The translations under genes were made by a program, and so were the position numbers. The notes beneath the pieces are model-generated. The model was not told the DNA's origin. It made no database searches and saw only the letters and a list, made by a program, of their open reading frames with translations. This document shows positions 52,219 through 59,791 of a stretch of DNA of 64,000 bases, piece by piece. The stretch is from positions 5,778,501 to 5,842,500 of the forward strand of contig NZ_JACHMB010000001.1 of the NCBI RefSeq assembly GCF_014204795.1, given 5' to 3'. This DNA is from Nonomuraea jabiensis (GTDB taxonomy: Bacteria > Actinomycetota > Actinomycetes > Streptosporangiales > Streptosporangiaceae). Numbering within the stretch: the stretch's first letter is position 1; each line of letters starts with the position of its first letter.

Positions 52219-52493
52219 GCAGCCTCTCCTGCGTCGCGCTTTTCGTTGGTGTGGCGGCGCTCGTGCTCGGCGTCGAGATCTGCCAACTCCTCAATTGCCG
52301 CCGCGCGCTCGTCTTCGGTGACTGGCCCGTATTCTTCCTCCAGCCAGCTCACCAGTTCCAGCAGTCGGTCCCGGTCGCGCTTGAAGCGCAACGCCTCGGC
52401 GACGTACGCCGACAGGCCACGGTCTGCCGCCTCTGCGCGGATCTCTTCAAGGAGCTCCTCGGGGATCGTCACCGTTACCTTCTTAGTCGCCAT
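52215..52493 (-). CDS. ribbon-helix-helix antitoxin, VapB/CopG-like
   Basis: From the ATG at 52493 (an in-frame Met 12 bases earlier is also possible) the 92-residue protein begins MATKKVTVTIPEELLEEIR. This is a beta-strand plus helix of ribbon-helix-helix DNA-binding proteins. A helical, acidic tail (RLLELVSWLEEEYGPVTEDE) would wrap the toxin. The start codon sits inside a direct repeat that fits an autoregulatory operator. It overlaps the toxin start by 4 bases. Confidence 0.82.
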   Translation of the reverse strand: MATKKVTVTIPEELLEEIRAEAADRGLSAYVAEALRFKRDRDRLLELVSWLEEEYGPVTEDERAAAIEELADLDAEHERRHTNEKRDAGEAA

Positions 52494-52510
52494 ACTATCG
52501 ACCATACTAT
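52490..52510. promoter_or_regulatory. direct-repeat operator of the toxin-antitoxin operon
   Basis: CCATACTAT occurs at 52490-52498 and 52502-52510, 12 bp apart, covering the antitoxin start. Repeats with this spacing suit side-by-side ribbon-helix-helix dimers. The placement suggests repression at or near translation start. Confidence 0.55.
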
Positions 52511-52835
52511 GGGTATCGATCGTCGTACCAGCGCATCGAGCGTCGCCTGTGGTGAGAGTGACTTCTCGGATCCCTTGAAGGGAGCGGCTGCTCGCTGAGC
52601 CGCTTGCGCGGGGTCGCGAAAGGGCAAGCCCAGCCCTCAAGATGTTGATCATCGGCTCACGTCGGCGTGCGCCTCGTGTCCGCATGCCGTACACGGGAAC
52701 TCGCCCTGGGGGCGCGGTTCTCGGCCTCCCGGTGTCCGCGAGGAGTGGGGCGCCAGGCGATGACCCGCTCACGCGGCTCATGGACGAGACGCGGATCGCC
52801 GTACTTGAGGATCCGGCCGCTGCTGGGGGAGCCGG
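52506..52835. other. gene-free region upstream of the toxin-antitoxin operon
   Basis: About 330 bp without a convincing gene. The open frames seen have no ribosome site or family character. It should hold the antitoxin promoter. The TetR gene on the left ends here. Confidence 0.45.
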
Positions 52836-53558
52836 TCATGGCAGGCGCAGGTTGGGGCTCCGCTTGAGTCCGAGGAGGCCGAGCAGGTCGTCGATCATGT
52901 GCTCGAACAGCGGCTGCGGGTCGTCGAAGGCGAACTTGTGGTGTCCGTAGACGGCCATGCAGAGCAGCCCGTAGATCTGCCGCCAGCAGACGACCATGTG
53001 GAACACCACGCCGATGGGGAACTCCAGGCCGACTTCCGAGCGGTAGGTGCGCAACTGTGCCGCGAGGGCGGGGTCGATCTCCTCGTCCGCCGGGCAGGCC
53101 AGCCGCCCCTCGTTCCACAGGCGGGCGAACAGCTGCCCGAACAGGCCGCCCAGCTCGCGCGCGATGACCACCGGGATGCCCTCCTCCGACTCGGCGATCT
53201 TGGCGAAGCCGGCGCCCATGAGCAGGTCGAACTCGACCTTGTTGGCCACCGACCAGTCGAGCACGGCCTGGGTGGCGGCGTGCAGCTGGGCGCTGATGTC
53301 GTCAGGGTCCTGGAGCCGCGCGGCCCCGTTCACGGTGTCGATGAACTCCGCGGTTATGTCGTCGTAGATGGCGCGGATAAGGCCCGCCCTGCCGTTGAAG
53401 TAGCGGTAGAGGGCCGGGGGCGTCACGCCGACGCCGCGGGCCACGGCGGCGAGGGTGAGACCCTCGATGCCTTCCTCCGCGGCGATCCTGCGGGCGGCGG
53501 CCTTGGCGTCGCGTTCGAGCTCGGCCCGCAGTCGTTCCCGTCGCGTCAACGCTGTCAC
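52836..53558 (-). CDS. TetR-family regulator
   Basis: From GTG 53558 the 240-residue protein begins MTALTRRERLRAELERDAKA, with a clear N-terminal HTH: RRIAAEEGIEGLTLAAVARGVGVTPPALYRYFNGRAGLIRAIYD. The C-terminal domain contains VEFDLLMGAGFAKIAES and a typical dimer surface. An upstream Met at 53594 is possible. It is divergent from the lipoprotein gene starting 115 bp away, which it might control. Confidence 0.82.
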   Translation of the reverse strand: MTALTRRERLRAELERDAKAAARRIAAEEGIEGLTLAAVARGVGVTPPALYRYFNGRAGLIRAIYDDITAEFIDTVNGAARLQDPDDISAQLHAATQAVLDWSVANKVEFDLLMGAGFAKIAESEEGIPVVIARELGGLFGQLFARLWNEGRLACPADEEIDPALAAQLRTYRSEVGLEFPIGVVFHMVVCWRQIYGLLCMAVYGHHKFAFDDPQPLFEHMIDDLLGLLGLKRSPNLRLP

Positions 53559-53673
53559 CCGACCATCTTGTCTGGTCTTGCCTGCCGCGGCCACTTGCAG
53601 TGAAGGGGCGACACATGGTTAATGGTATTCACTCTTTTATGGATCATCATTGACGGCGTGAAGGAGATCTTGG

Positions 53674-54954
53674 ATGAGTTCCCGTAGGGGTGGCCGGCCT
53701 GCCGTGGCGGCCGCGATCCTCCTGGCGGCAACCGGCTGTTCGGCGGCCTCCGGCCCCGTCGCCCTGTCGCAGCCGAGCCCGCGCGCCGCCACCCCCACTC
53801 CGGACGCCAGGAAGACGGCATTGGCCGAGACGGCGAAGGGCCTTCCGGCCGTGCTCGCCGCCCAGGGGCCGGTCGCCTGCTCGTGGAACGACAACGGGTG
53901 GCGGGCCACCGCCTACGACGACGCCTTCCGTACCGGTGTCGCGAGCTTCTCCAGCGTGACGCTCGCGCCGCTCCTGACCGAGATCGCCGCGAAGGCGGGC
54001 GGGGAGGAGGCCGTCGTCCGCAGCCTGTGCGGTGAGGAGGGAGATCCCGGCGTCAGCCCGGTCTCGCCGGACGGCCGCCGGGTCGCCGTCCAGGTGGATT
54101 TCCCGTCCAGCGGCGATCCGACGCACGTCGGCTGGCTCGACCTCGGCACCGGGGCGTTCGTGGACCTCACCGACAAGTCAAACAAGAAGGGATACGTCAA
54201 GGAGACGTTCTCCGACAAGTACCCCGGATTCGCGCCCGACGGGTCGTTCTGGTTCCTGCGCGACTCTCAGCAGTACTTCTCGGCGGACCCGAACGGCCGG
54301 CTGACTCCGCGCAAGCTCAGCCTGGCCTGTTTCAGCAACAGCAACGAGGACACCTTCTACCGCGTCGTGGGATCGGTCGCCGTCATGTGCCCGGGCACCG
54401 TCCATCCCTCCGGGAGGTTCGCGGCCGACCCTAGCCGGGCGGCCGTGGGGATGAACCTGGTCCAAGGGGCCGAGCTGGACATCCTCGGCAACACGGTGGA
54501 CCGCTATGAGGACGCTCCGCTCCAACTGCCGTTCGGCATGAAGATCGTCGTGCGCGACGGCGACCTGCGCCACTGCGACCCGCTCGCCTGGATCAACGCG
54601 ACCGACCTGCTCTGCGCGGGCGGCGGCAACGACTTCTACACCGCGCGGATCGACCCCCGGCTCGCCCGGAACGACATCGACTACGTGCAGCACACCGAGG
54701 TGAAGGTGAAGAACGAGATCGCCCCGGCGACCGAGTCGTCGATCATCACGGTGGCCGTCTCCCGGGACCGCCGCTCCCTGATCATCGCAGCCGACGAGAA
54801 CGACGACTCCGCCACGGCCAAGCTCTACCGCGCCGACCTGACCTCCCCCTCCGCTCCCGTGGAGATCGGCCCGATCCCGGCGGAGTCGAGGGACCACTTC
54901 ACCCTCCTGAACAACTACCAGCAGCCTGTCGGCGCCGCCCGCACCTCGCCCTGA
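53674..54954 (+). CDS. lipoprotein of unknown function, 426 aa
   Basis: The N-terminus RRGGRPAVAAAILLAATGCSAAS has a lipobox (LAATGC). The mature part is rich in Asp, Ser and Thr, with repeated short strands of the kind VSPDGRRVAVQVDF and FAPDGSFWFLRDS, which suggests a WD40/TolB-like propeller. Three or more cysteine pairs (for example LACFSNSNED and VAVMCPG) could be disulfides outside the cell. No family is recognised with confidence. It is divergent from a TetR gene and 55 bp from a LacI regulator. Confidence 0.7.
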   Translation: MSSRRGGRPAVAAAILLAATGCSAASGPVALSQPSPRAATPTPDARKTALAETAKGLPAVLAAQGPVACSWNDNGWRATAYDDAFRTGVASFSSVTLAPLLTEIAAKAGGEEAVVRSLCGEEGDPGVSPVSPDGRRVAVQVDFPSSGDPTHVGWLDLGTGAFVDLTDKSNKKGYVKETFSDKYPGFAPDGSFWFLRDSQQYFSADPNGRLTPRKLSLACFSNSNEDTFYRVVGSVAVMCPGTVHPSGRFAADPSRAAVGMNLVQGAELDILGNTVDRYEDAPLQLPFGMKIVVRDGDLRHCDPLAWINATDLLCAGGGNDFYTARIDPRLARNDIDYVQHTEVKVKNEIAPATESSIITVAVSRDRRSLIIAADENDDSATAKLYRADLTSPSAPVEIGPIPAESRDHFTLLNNYQQPVGAARTSP

Positions 54955-55009
54955 CGCTGCGACGGTCGCGGAGCCGCTCCCGGCCCACACTCGTCGACCC
55001 GACTAGCAT

Positions 55010-56038
55010 GTGACCGTGACCACGAGCCCCCGACATGTCCGTAAAGGGGCCGTCCCGAGCATCCGCGACGTCGCCGCTGCGGCCGGCGTCTCGCATCAGA
55101 CCGTCTCCCGCGTCCTGAACGACTCACCCCGGGTGCGGCCCGACACCCGGGCCGCGGTGCTGGCCGCGATCGACCGGCTGGGGTTCCGCCCCAACCGGGC
55201 CGCCCGGACGCTCGGCCTCGGCCGCGCCAGCGGCGTCACCGTCGTGACCTCCAACACCATGCTGTACGGGTACGCCTCCACCCTCCAGGGCATCGAGGAG
55301 GCCGCCAGGACCGAGGGCGTGGCGCTGGGGATCAGGGTCGTGGAGTCGGCCGAGGTCCGGCAGACGGTCGACTACGTCAGCGACCCGAGCGCCGGCGGGC
55401 TGGTGGTGATCGCGTTCGACCCGCTGGGCACGGCGGTGGTGCAGGCGCTGCCGCCGCACGTCCCGGCCGTGGTGGCCGCCGAGCCGGTCGCGCCCGACCT
55501 GGGGCGGGTGGCGATCGCGCTGGACGAGCGCCGGGCCGCAGCCGACGCCACCCAGCACCTGCTCGACCTGGGGCACCGTACCGTCCACCACGTGGCCATC
55601 CCGTCCGAGGGCCGGGCCGGCGGCCGGCACGCGGGCTGGCGCGACGCCCTGCGGCAGGCGGGGGCGGAGATCCCCTCAGTGCTGGCGTGCGGGTGGGACA
55701 TCGAGTCGGCGTACGCGGCGGGGGAGCGGCTGGCCCGCTCGCCCGGGGTGACGGCGATCCTGTGCGGCAACGACGACATCGCGCAGGGGGTACGGCGGGC
55801 GCTCTACGACGCGGGCAAGGACGTTCCCGGGGACGTCAGCATCGTGGGCTTCGACGACATCCCCGGCTCGGCCTTCTGGACCCCGGCACTGACCACCGTG
55901 CGCATGGACTTCGTGGGGCTGGGCCGGGCCTGCTTCCACGCGGCGCTCGCCGAGCTGAGCGGCCAGCCGCAGCCGGACATCTCCCTGGTCCCGCCCCGCC
56001 TGATCGTCCGAGAGTCCACCGCCCCACCACGGCAGTAG
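55010..56038 (+). CDS. LacI-family transcriptional repressor
   Basis: The 342-residue protein has an N-terminal LacI HTH (PSIRDVAAAAGVSHQTVSRVLNDSPRVRPDTRAAV) and a periplasmic-binding-protein-like sugar domain with GGLVVIAFDPL, LLDLGHRTVHHVA and GNDDIAQGVRRAL. No sugar gene is adjacent. The perfect palindrome at 37888 and the paired sites near 46600 in this window are the type that this family reads, so it is one possible regulator of the secreted glycosidases. The GTG at 55010 or the one six bases later is the start. Confidence 0.85.
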   Translation: MTVTTSPRHVRKGAVPSIRDVAAAAGVSHQTVSRVLNDSPRVRPDTRAAVLAAIDRLGFRPNRAARTLGLGRASGVTVVTSNTMLYGYASTLQGIEEAARTEGVALGIRVVESAEVRQTVDYVSDPSAGGLVVIAFDPLGTAVVQALPPHVPAVVAAEPVAPDLGRVAIALDERRAAADATQHLLDLGHRTVHHVAIPSEGRAGGRHAGWRDALRQAGAEIPSVLACGWDIESAYAAGERLARSPGVTAILCGNDDIAQGVRRALYDAGKDVPGDVSIVGFDDIPGSAFWTPALTTVRMDFVGLGRACFHAALAELSGQPQPDISLVPPRLIVRESTAPPRQ

Positions 56039-56059
56039 GCGGGCCGGGGTCCGCCCGCC
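56038..56059. terminator. hairpin overlapping the lacI stop codon
   Basis: GGCGGGC (56038-56044), starting inside TAG, pairs with GCCCGCC (56053-56059). Same layout as the hairpin after xylanase at 49898. Confidence 0.6.
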
Positions 56060-56577
56060 CGTTGCCCGTCTGGGTGGTGGGCCTGCTGGAGCCCGCCCTG
56101 GGCCAAAGGGCTTCGCCATGAGAGCGCTTCGCGCTCGGGGGCTCAGGCGTTCTTGTTGAGGCGCCTTCGGCGCGACGACACCTTCGGTGTCCAGTCGCGC
56201 GCCCACCCGTTGACCGTCTGGGTGGTCGGCCGACTGATGCCCACCCCGGACCGGAATGCCACCGGCACCGTCGTTGACCACGGGCAAAGGCGTAGTTGGC
56301 GGCCGAGTCGCCAAGGCGCGTCCAGACGTCAATCCCGATCCGAGGAAAGAGTCGTTCTCATGTCCGCAACCCGCGAACGGATAAGGGCACAGTGCGACTC
56401 CCAGTTATAGATGGCGGCTGCGACCTAGGTGACCGGCGGAGCTGTGGTGCTTCCCAGAGTTTGTTGGCGGAAGTTCCCAGATATTCTTGGCGGCTCCGTA
56501 CATGATCTTGATCCGACGTGGAGCCTGGCCACGTATGAGAAACCTCAGCCGCCCGGCAGTAGCTCCAGCAGGGTCGA
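56060..56577. other. gene-free region with dispersed repeat copies
   Basis: About 520 bp without a believable gene. It carries a CCCGTTGCC-type element near 56060, a related one near 56208 and the second copy of the dispersed 25-bp repeat at 56236-56260. Direct GCGCTTCGCGC-type short repeats at 56120-56170 also occur. Confidence 0.5.
56236..56260 (+). repeat. dispersed 25-bp intergenic repeat, copy 2
   Basis: Differs by one base from 49948-49972. Preceded by GTTGACCGTCTGGGTGGTCG, related to the sequence near 56063. Looks like a small intergenic repeat family of this genome. Confidence 0.6.
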
Positions 56578-57156
56578 TCAGCCCAGTGACGCCGTTGCCG
56601 TACGCAAATCCCGCAGGGCGGACAGCGCGTGGTAGGCGAGCCCGCGCGTGTCATCGCGGTCGCTTTCTGACCACTGGGCGTAGCCTCGCTTGAAGGCGAG
56701 GACGCCCAGCTCGGCCGCGAGATGCGCGGTAGGGTCCGGGACGCCGCGGGCGACGAGTGCGGCGGTCATGGCGGCGGCCAGGCCGACGCTCTTGAGCGCG
56801 TCTCGCTCCTGGAGTTCGGTGCTGGCCGCTATGGCTGCTCTCAGCCGGGGGCCGAGTTCGCGGTTTGCCGGTCCCATGGCGCTGGATGCGCGTTCGAGAC
56901 CGGCCGCGACCGCCTGCAGGGGGCTGGCGTCGGCGGGCGCCTCGGCGATTCCCTCGGCGAGCAGTCGGCTCAGGGTCTCCTGGCCGGCGACCAGCAGCTC
57001 GCGCTTGTCCGAGAAGTGCCGGAAGAAGGTGCTCTTGGTAACGCCGGCGCGCTCGGCGATCTGCGCCACCGTGGTGGCGTCGTACCCCTGCTCGGTGAAC
57101 AGGTCCACGGCCGCGACGATGAGTCGCTGGGTCGTCTCCGGTTGCCATCGGGCCAT
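56578..57156 (-). CDS. TetR-family repressor of the divergent epimerase gene
   Basis: From ATG 57156 the 192-residue protein begins MARWQPETTQRLIVAAVDLF. The HTH is FTEQGYDATTVAQIAERAGVTKSTFFRHFSDKRELLV and the helical C-terminus follows. Two palindromic sites fill the 84-bp gap to the divergent epimerase gene, the standard layout for a repressor that controls itself and its neighbour. Ligand unknown. Confidence 0.88.
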   Translation of the reverse strand: MARWQPETTQRLIVAAVDLFTEQGYDATTVAQIAERAGVTKSTFFRHFSDKRELLVAGQETLSRLLAEGIAEAPADASPLQAVAAGLERASSAMGPANRELGPRLRAAIAASTELQERDALKSVGLAAAMTAALVARGVPDPTAHLAAELGVLAFKRGYAQWSESDRDDTRGLAYHALSALRDLRTATASLG

Positions 57157-57170
57157 GAACCACATCATAG

Positions 57171-57194
57171 GTGATGGGACAAGAGTCCCATCAC
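57171..57194. promoter_or_regulatory. perfect 10-bp palindromic TetR operator
   Basis: GTGATGGGAC-AAGA-GTCCCATCAC is exact on both arms. It lies between the divergent TetR and epimerase genes, 15 bp from the TetR start. Confidence 0.85.
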
Positions 57195-57202
57195 TGTGTA
57201 TG

Positions 57203-57226
57203 GTGATGGGACAAAAGTCTCGTCAC
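57203..57226. promoter_or_regulatory. second, imperfect TetR operator
   Basis: GTGATGGGAC-AAAA-GTCTCGTCAC has one perfect arm and two mismatches in the other. It lies 32 bp from the first site and just before the epimerase ribosome site, so it can act on that gene directly. Confidence 0.75.
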
Positions 57227-57240
57227 TTCGGGAGATTCTC

Positions 57241-58122
57241 ATGCACGTTTTCGTCACCGGCGGTACCGGCACGATCGGCTCCGCCGTCGTCGCCGAACTC
57301 CTCACCCATGGCCACACCGTCCTCGCGCTGGCCCGCTCGGACAAGTCCGCGCAAGCCCTCACCGACGCCGGCGCCCAGGTGCTGCGCGGACAACAGGCCG
57401 ACCTCGACGTCCTGCGCGCCGGCGCCGCGCAGTCCGACGGCGTGGTCAGCCTGGCCTTCGGCAGCGACTACAGCACCGACGCGGCCCTCGCGCGGTCGAT
57501 CGCCGAAGAGGGCGCCGCACTGGCCGCCCTGGGTGAGGAACTGCTCGGCAGCGATCGCCCGATCGTCACGGTCTCGGGCACGCCCTGGGTGCCGGGCCGC
57601 CCCTCCACCGAGGCCGACCCCGCGCCGACCGACGGACCGGTGGGTGGCCGCGGCCGTTCGGTCAACGCACTGCTGGATCTGGCCTCGCGCGGGGTGCGCG
57701 CGATGGCTGTCCGCATGCCGCGCACGGTGCACAACGAGGGCAAGGGCGGATTCGCCGGCCTGTTGACGGACCAGGCGCGCCGCACCGGCGTGTCCGGCTA
57801 CCCCGGCGACGGCACCCAGCGCTGGCCCGCCGTGCACGCGCTCGACGCGGCGGTTGTGTTCCGGCTGGCTCTGGAGTCGGCACCCGCCGGAACGACCTGG
57901 CACGCCGTGGCCGACGAGGGCGACGCGGTACGCGACATCGCGACCGTCATCGGCCGGCAACTCGGACTACCGGTCGAGCAGGTGCCGCAGGAGAACTTCG
58001 GCCCGTTCGGCCCGATCTTCGCCATGGACCAACCGGCCTCCAGCGCCCACACCCGCCAGGTCCTCGGGTGGCAGCCCACACACCCCAGCCTCCTGGAGGA
58101 TCTGGAGAACATCCAGCCCTGA
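57241..58122 (+). CDS. NAD(P)-binding epimerase/dehydratase-family protein
   Basis: ATG 57241 (GGGAG upstream) gives 293 residues. The Rossmann start is MHVFVTGGTGTIGSAVVAEL. It is an extended (atypical) SDR: the fold is clear but the classical YxxxK pair is not, so it may be a redox-sensing or reductase type. Similar genes next to TetR repressors are common in actinomycetes, and the two operators between them suggest that its substrate or product induces it. Reaction unknown. Confidence 0.82.
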   Translation: MHVFVTGGTGTIGSAVVAELLTHGHTVLALARSDKSAQALTDAGAQVLRGQQADLDVLRAGAAQSDGVVSLAFGSDYSTDAALARSIAEEGAALAALGEELLGSDRPIVTVSGTPWVPGRPSTEADPAPTDGPVGGRGRSVNALLDLASRGVRAMAVRMPRTVHNEGKGGFAGLLTDQARRTGVSGYPGDGTQRWPAVHALDAAVVFRLALESAPAGTTWHAVADEGDAVRDIATVIGRQLGLPVEQVPQENFGPFGPIFAMDQPASSAHTRQVLGWQPTHPSLLEDLENIQP

Positions 58123-58433
58123 ACAGGGCATTCTCTCTGAGCCCCGTCCGGTCAGATGTCGGACACTTGCTTGTCCATGTCGCGACTCGGCCGGGACAGC
58201 GTGAAAAGGGCGGGTTCGGGTCGCCGGGGAAGCAGGATGCTGGAGTCCTCAAGTACCGGGCCCGGTCACGATGCATAGCGGCCGGCGCTCAAAGCCGGAC
58301 CGGACGGAGACTCACAGAACGACCACTGAGTGCTCGCTCGTGAGATCCGACTCGAGCGCTGCCCGTTGATTTCGATTCGGGATCAACCGCTGGGACTGCG
58401 TCACCGGATCATGAAGCTGCATGGTGTGGTTCC
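58123..58433. other. gene-free region before the Tn7-like genes
   Basis: No believable gene. From 58157 the sequence reads TGTCGGACACTTGCTTGTCC and continues with further TGTC-type words. This is a possible transposon end. Confidence 0.45.
58157..58200. repeat. possible left end of a Tn7-like element
   Basis: The stretch starts TGTCGGACA and includes TTGTCC and ATGTCGCGAC, similar in style to TnsB-binding ends of Tn7/Tn5053-type elements. It lies 277 bp before the TnsA gene. The reverse complement of its first eight conserved bases, TGTCCGAC, recurs at 59780-59787. No target duplication can be tested here. Confidence 0.35.
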
Positions 58434-59267
58434 GTGGTGACCCTTGGCGACGCCTCGGCGGTGTGGTCGGATCGATGGGGTTGGGCGGAACTGCTCGCGG
58501 GTGGCGATGCTCTCGGGGACGGGCGTGAGTCGCTGGCGTTGGGTGAAGGTTGGCCTCGTCGGTGGACCACACACTGGAGATTCGAGGGCGGGCCAGTGGT
58601 CTGCCCGATCCGGGATCTGGCGACGATGCCGATCCAGGGTGCTCAGCCAGTGCGCCGGTTTTCGTGGCGGACCTCGCAGTCCCATCGGCCGGGACTGCAG
58701 TTCATGGTGAGTACCGGCCGCCACCATGGTTTCGAAAGCCATGCCGAGCAGCAGGTGCTGCTGGCGTTGGATTTCGCGGGTGATGTGATCGAGATGTTTT
58801 CTCAGCCGTTTCGTCTGGCCTTCGACATGGTCGGCGGGCTGGGGGAACATATCCCCGACTTCCTCGCCATGACTCGACACGGTCCGTGGTTGATCGACGT
58901 TCGTCCGGGCGGCCGGATCAAGGCGGAAGACAGGGTACGGTTCGCGGCCACGGCTGAGGTCGCGCTGTCGTGCGGGTGGCGGTATGCGGTGGCGGCTGAC
59001 TGGCGATCACATGTTCAGACGACGCTCGACACCCTCTCCTCCCAGCGTCGGTCGTTGAGCGATCCGCTGGGCCTGCAGACCGCGCTGCTGACGGTGGTCA
59101 GAAAGAGGCCGGTCCCGTTGGGCGCGCTGGTGGAGCAAACCGAAGTTCCCGCGATCGCGCGGGCGCAGGCCCTGCACCTGATCTGGACCCGCCAGATGGG
59201 CATCGACCTGGCCGCTCCGTTGAACGATCAGAGCCTGGTCCGCCCTGGTCGAGGCGGCGGCCGATGA
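58434..59267 (+). CDS. TnsA-like transposase endonuclease subunit
   Basis: The 277-residue protein has the TnsA N-terminal nuclease core: ESHAEQQVLLALDF with the catalytic Glu (about 105), GEHIPDFLAM with the catalytic Asp (about 142) and WLIDVRPGGRIK, where Arg stands at the usual Lys position. TnsA cuts the 5' strand of the transposon ends in partnership with TnsB. The C-terminal portion fits its helical regulatory domain. It overlaps the TnsB-like fragment by 4 bases, as in the family. GTG at 58434 or 58437 is the start. Homologous actinobacterial proteins often read DVRP here, so activity may be kept. Confidence 0.75.
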   Translation: MVTLGDASAVWSDRWGWAELLAGGDALGDGRESLALGEGWPRRWTTHWRFEGGPVVCPIRDLATMPIQGAQPVRRFSWRTSQSHRPGLQFMVSTGRHHGFESHAEQQVLLALDFAGDVIEMFSQPFRLAFDMVGGLGEHIPDFLAMTRHGPWLIDVRPGGRIKAEDRVRFAATAEVALSCGWRYAVAADWRSHVQTTLDTLSSQRRSLSDPLGLQTALLTVVRKRPVPLGALVEQTEVPAIARAQALHLIWTRQMGIDLAAPLNDQSLVRPGRGGGR

Positions 59268-59791
59268 GATCGGTGACGCTGGAGTTGGCCGAGGGCCGCG
59301 AGCTGATCATGGACGGCGAGTCTTGGCAGGTGGAGCGGCTTGAACCCTATTGGGGGAAAATGATGCTCCGCGCGGTTGGCAGATCGGATGGGCGGACCCG
59401 GCAGACCACGATCGCTGCGCTGATGCGCCATCAGGACTGCCGGGTCTCCGCCACGTCGCTGCCAAGGCTTCCCGCTGCGGCACGAGGCCGCCAACCAGCG
59501 ACCTGGAAAGACCTGTCCAAACAGCGCCAGCAGTTGCTTGAGCTGCGATTGGCACATCTGCCGGAAGTCGAGACAGGCTTTCGGAGCGGTGACCCGTTCC
59601 GGGCCGGTCCGGATGAGCCACGGCCCCAATACGATCCTGGGCTTGTTCCGCTGGTGACCGATCGGCGCCTGGCGAAGGTCGCCGAGCTTGCTGAGCTGCG
59701 CGAGCGGGAGCCTGAGCATGGACCCGTCTGGAGCCGGGGCTGTGGAGGAGTAGACGGACGTATGTGGCCGGCGATGTACTGTCCGACGTGA
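59264..59791 (+). pseudogene. TnsB-like transposase, N-terminal fragment only
   Basis: The first about 150 residues (from MRSVTLELAEGRELIMDGES through WKDLSKQRQQLLELRLAH to LAKVAELAELREREPEH) match the N-terminal DNA-binding start of actinobacterial TnsB/Mu-type integrases that follow TnsA. The catalytic DDE core, normally beginning after residue 200, is absent. The frame continues for about 22 unrelated residues (GPVWSRGCGGVDG and onward) and stops. Homology seems to break near 59722. It is a broken gene. The rest of the transposition module (core, TnsC-like ATPase and the start of TniQ) is missing. Confidence 0.6.

Noticed and set aside
59764..59790. GTG as the methyltransferase start
   Set aside because: The added nine residues overlap the end of the TnsB fragment. 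The ATG at 59791 is closer to the conserved part, although neither has a strong ribosome site.
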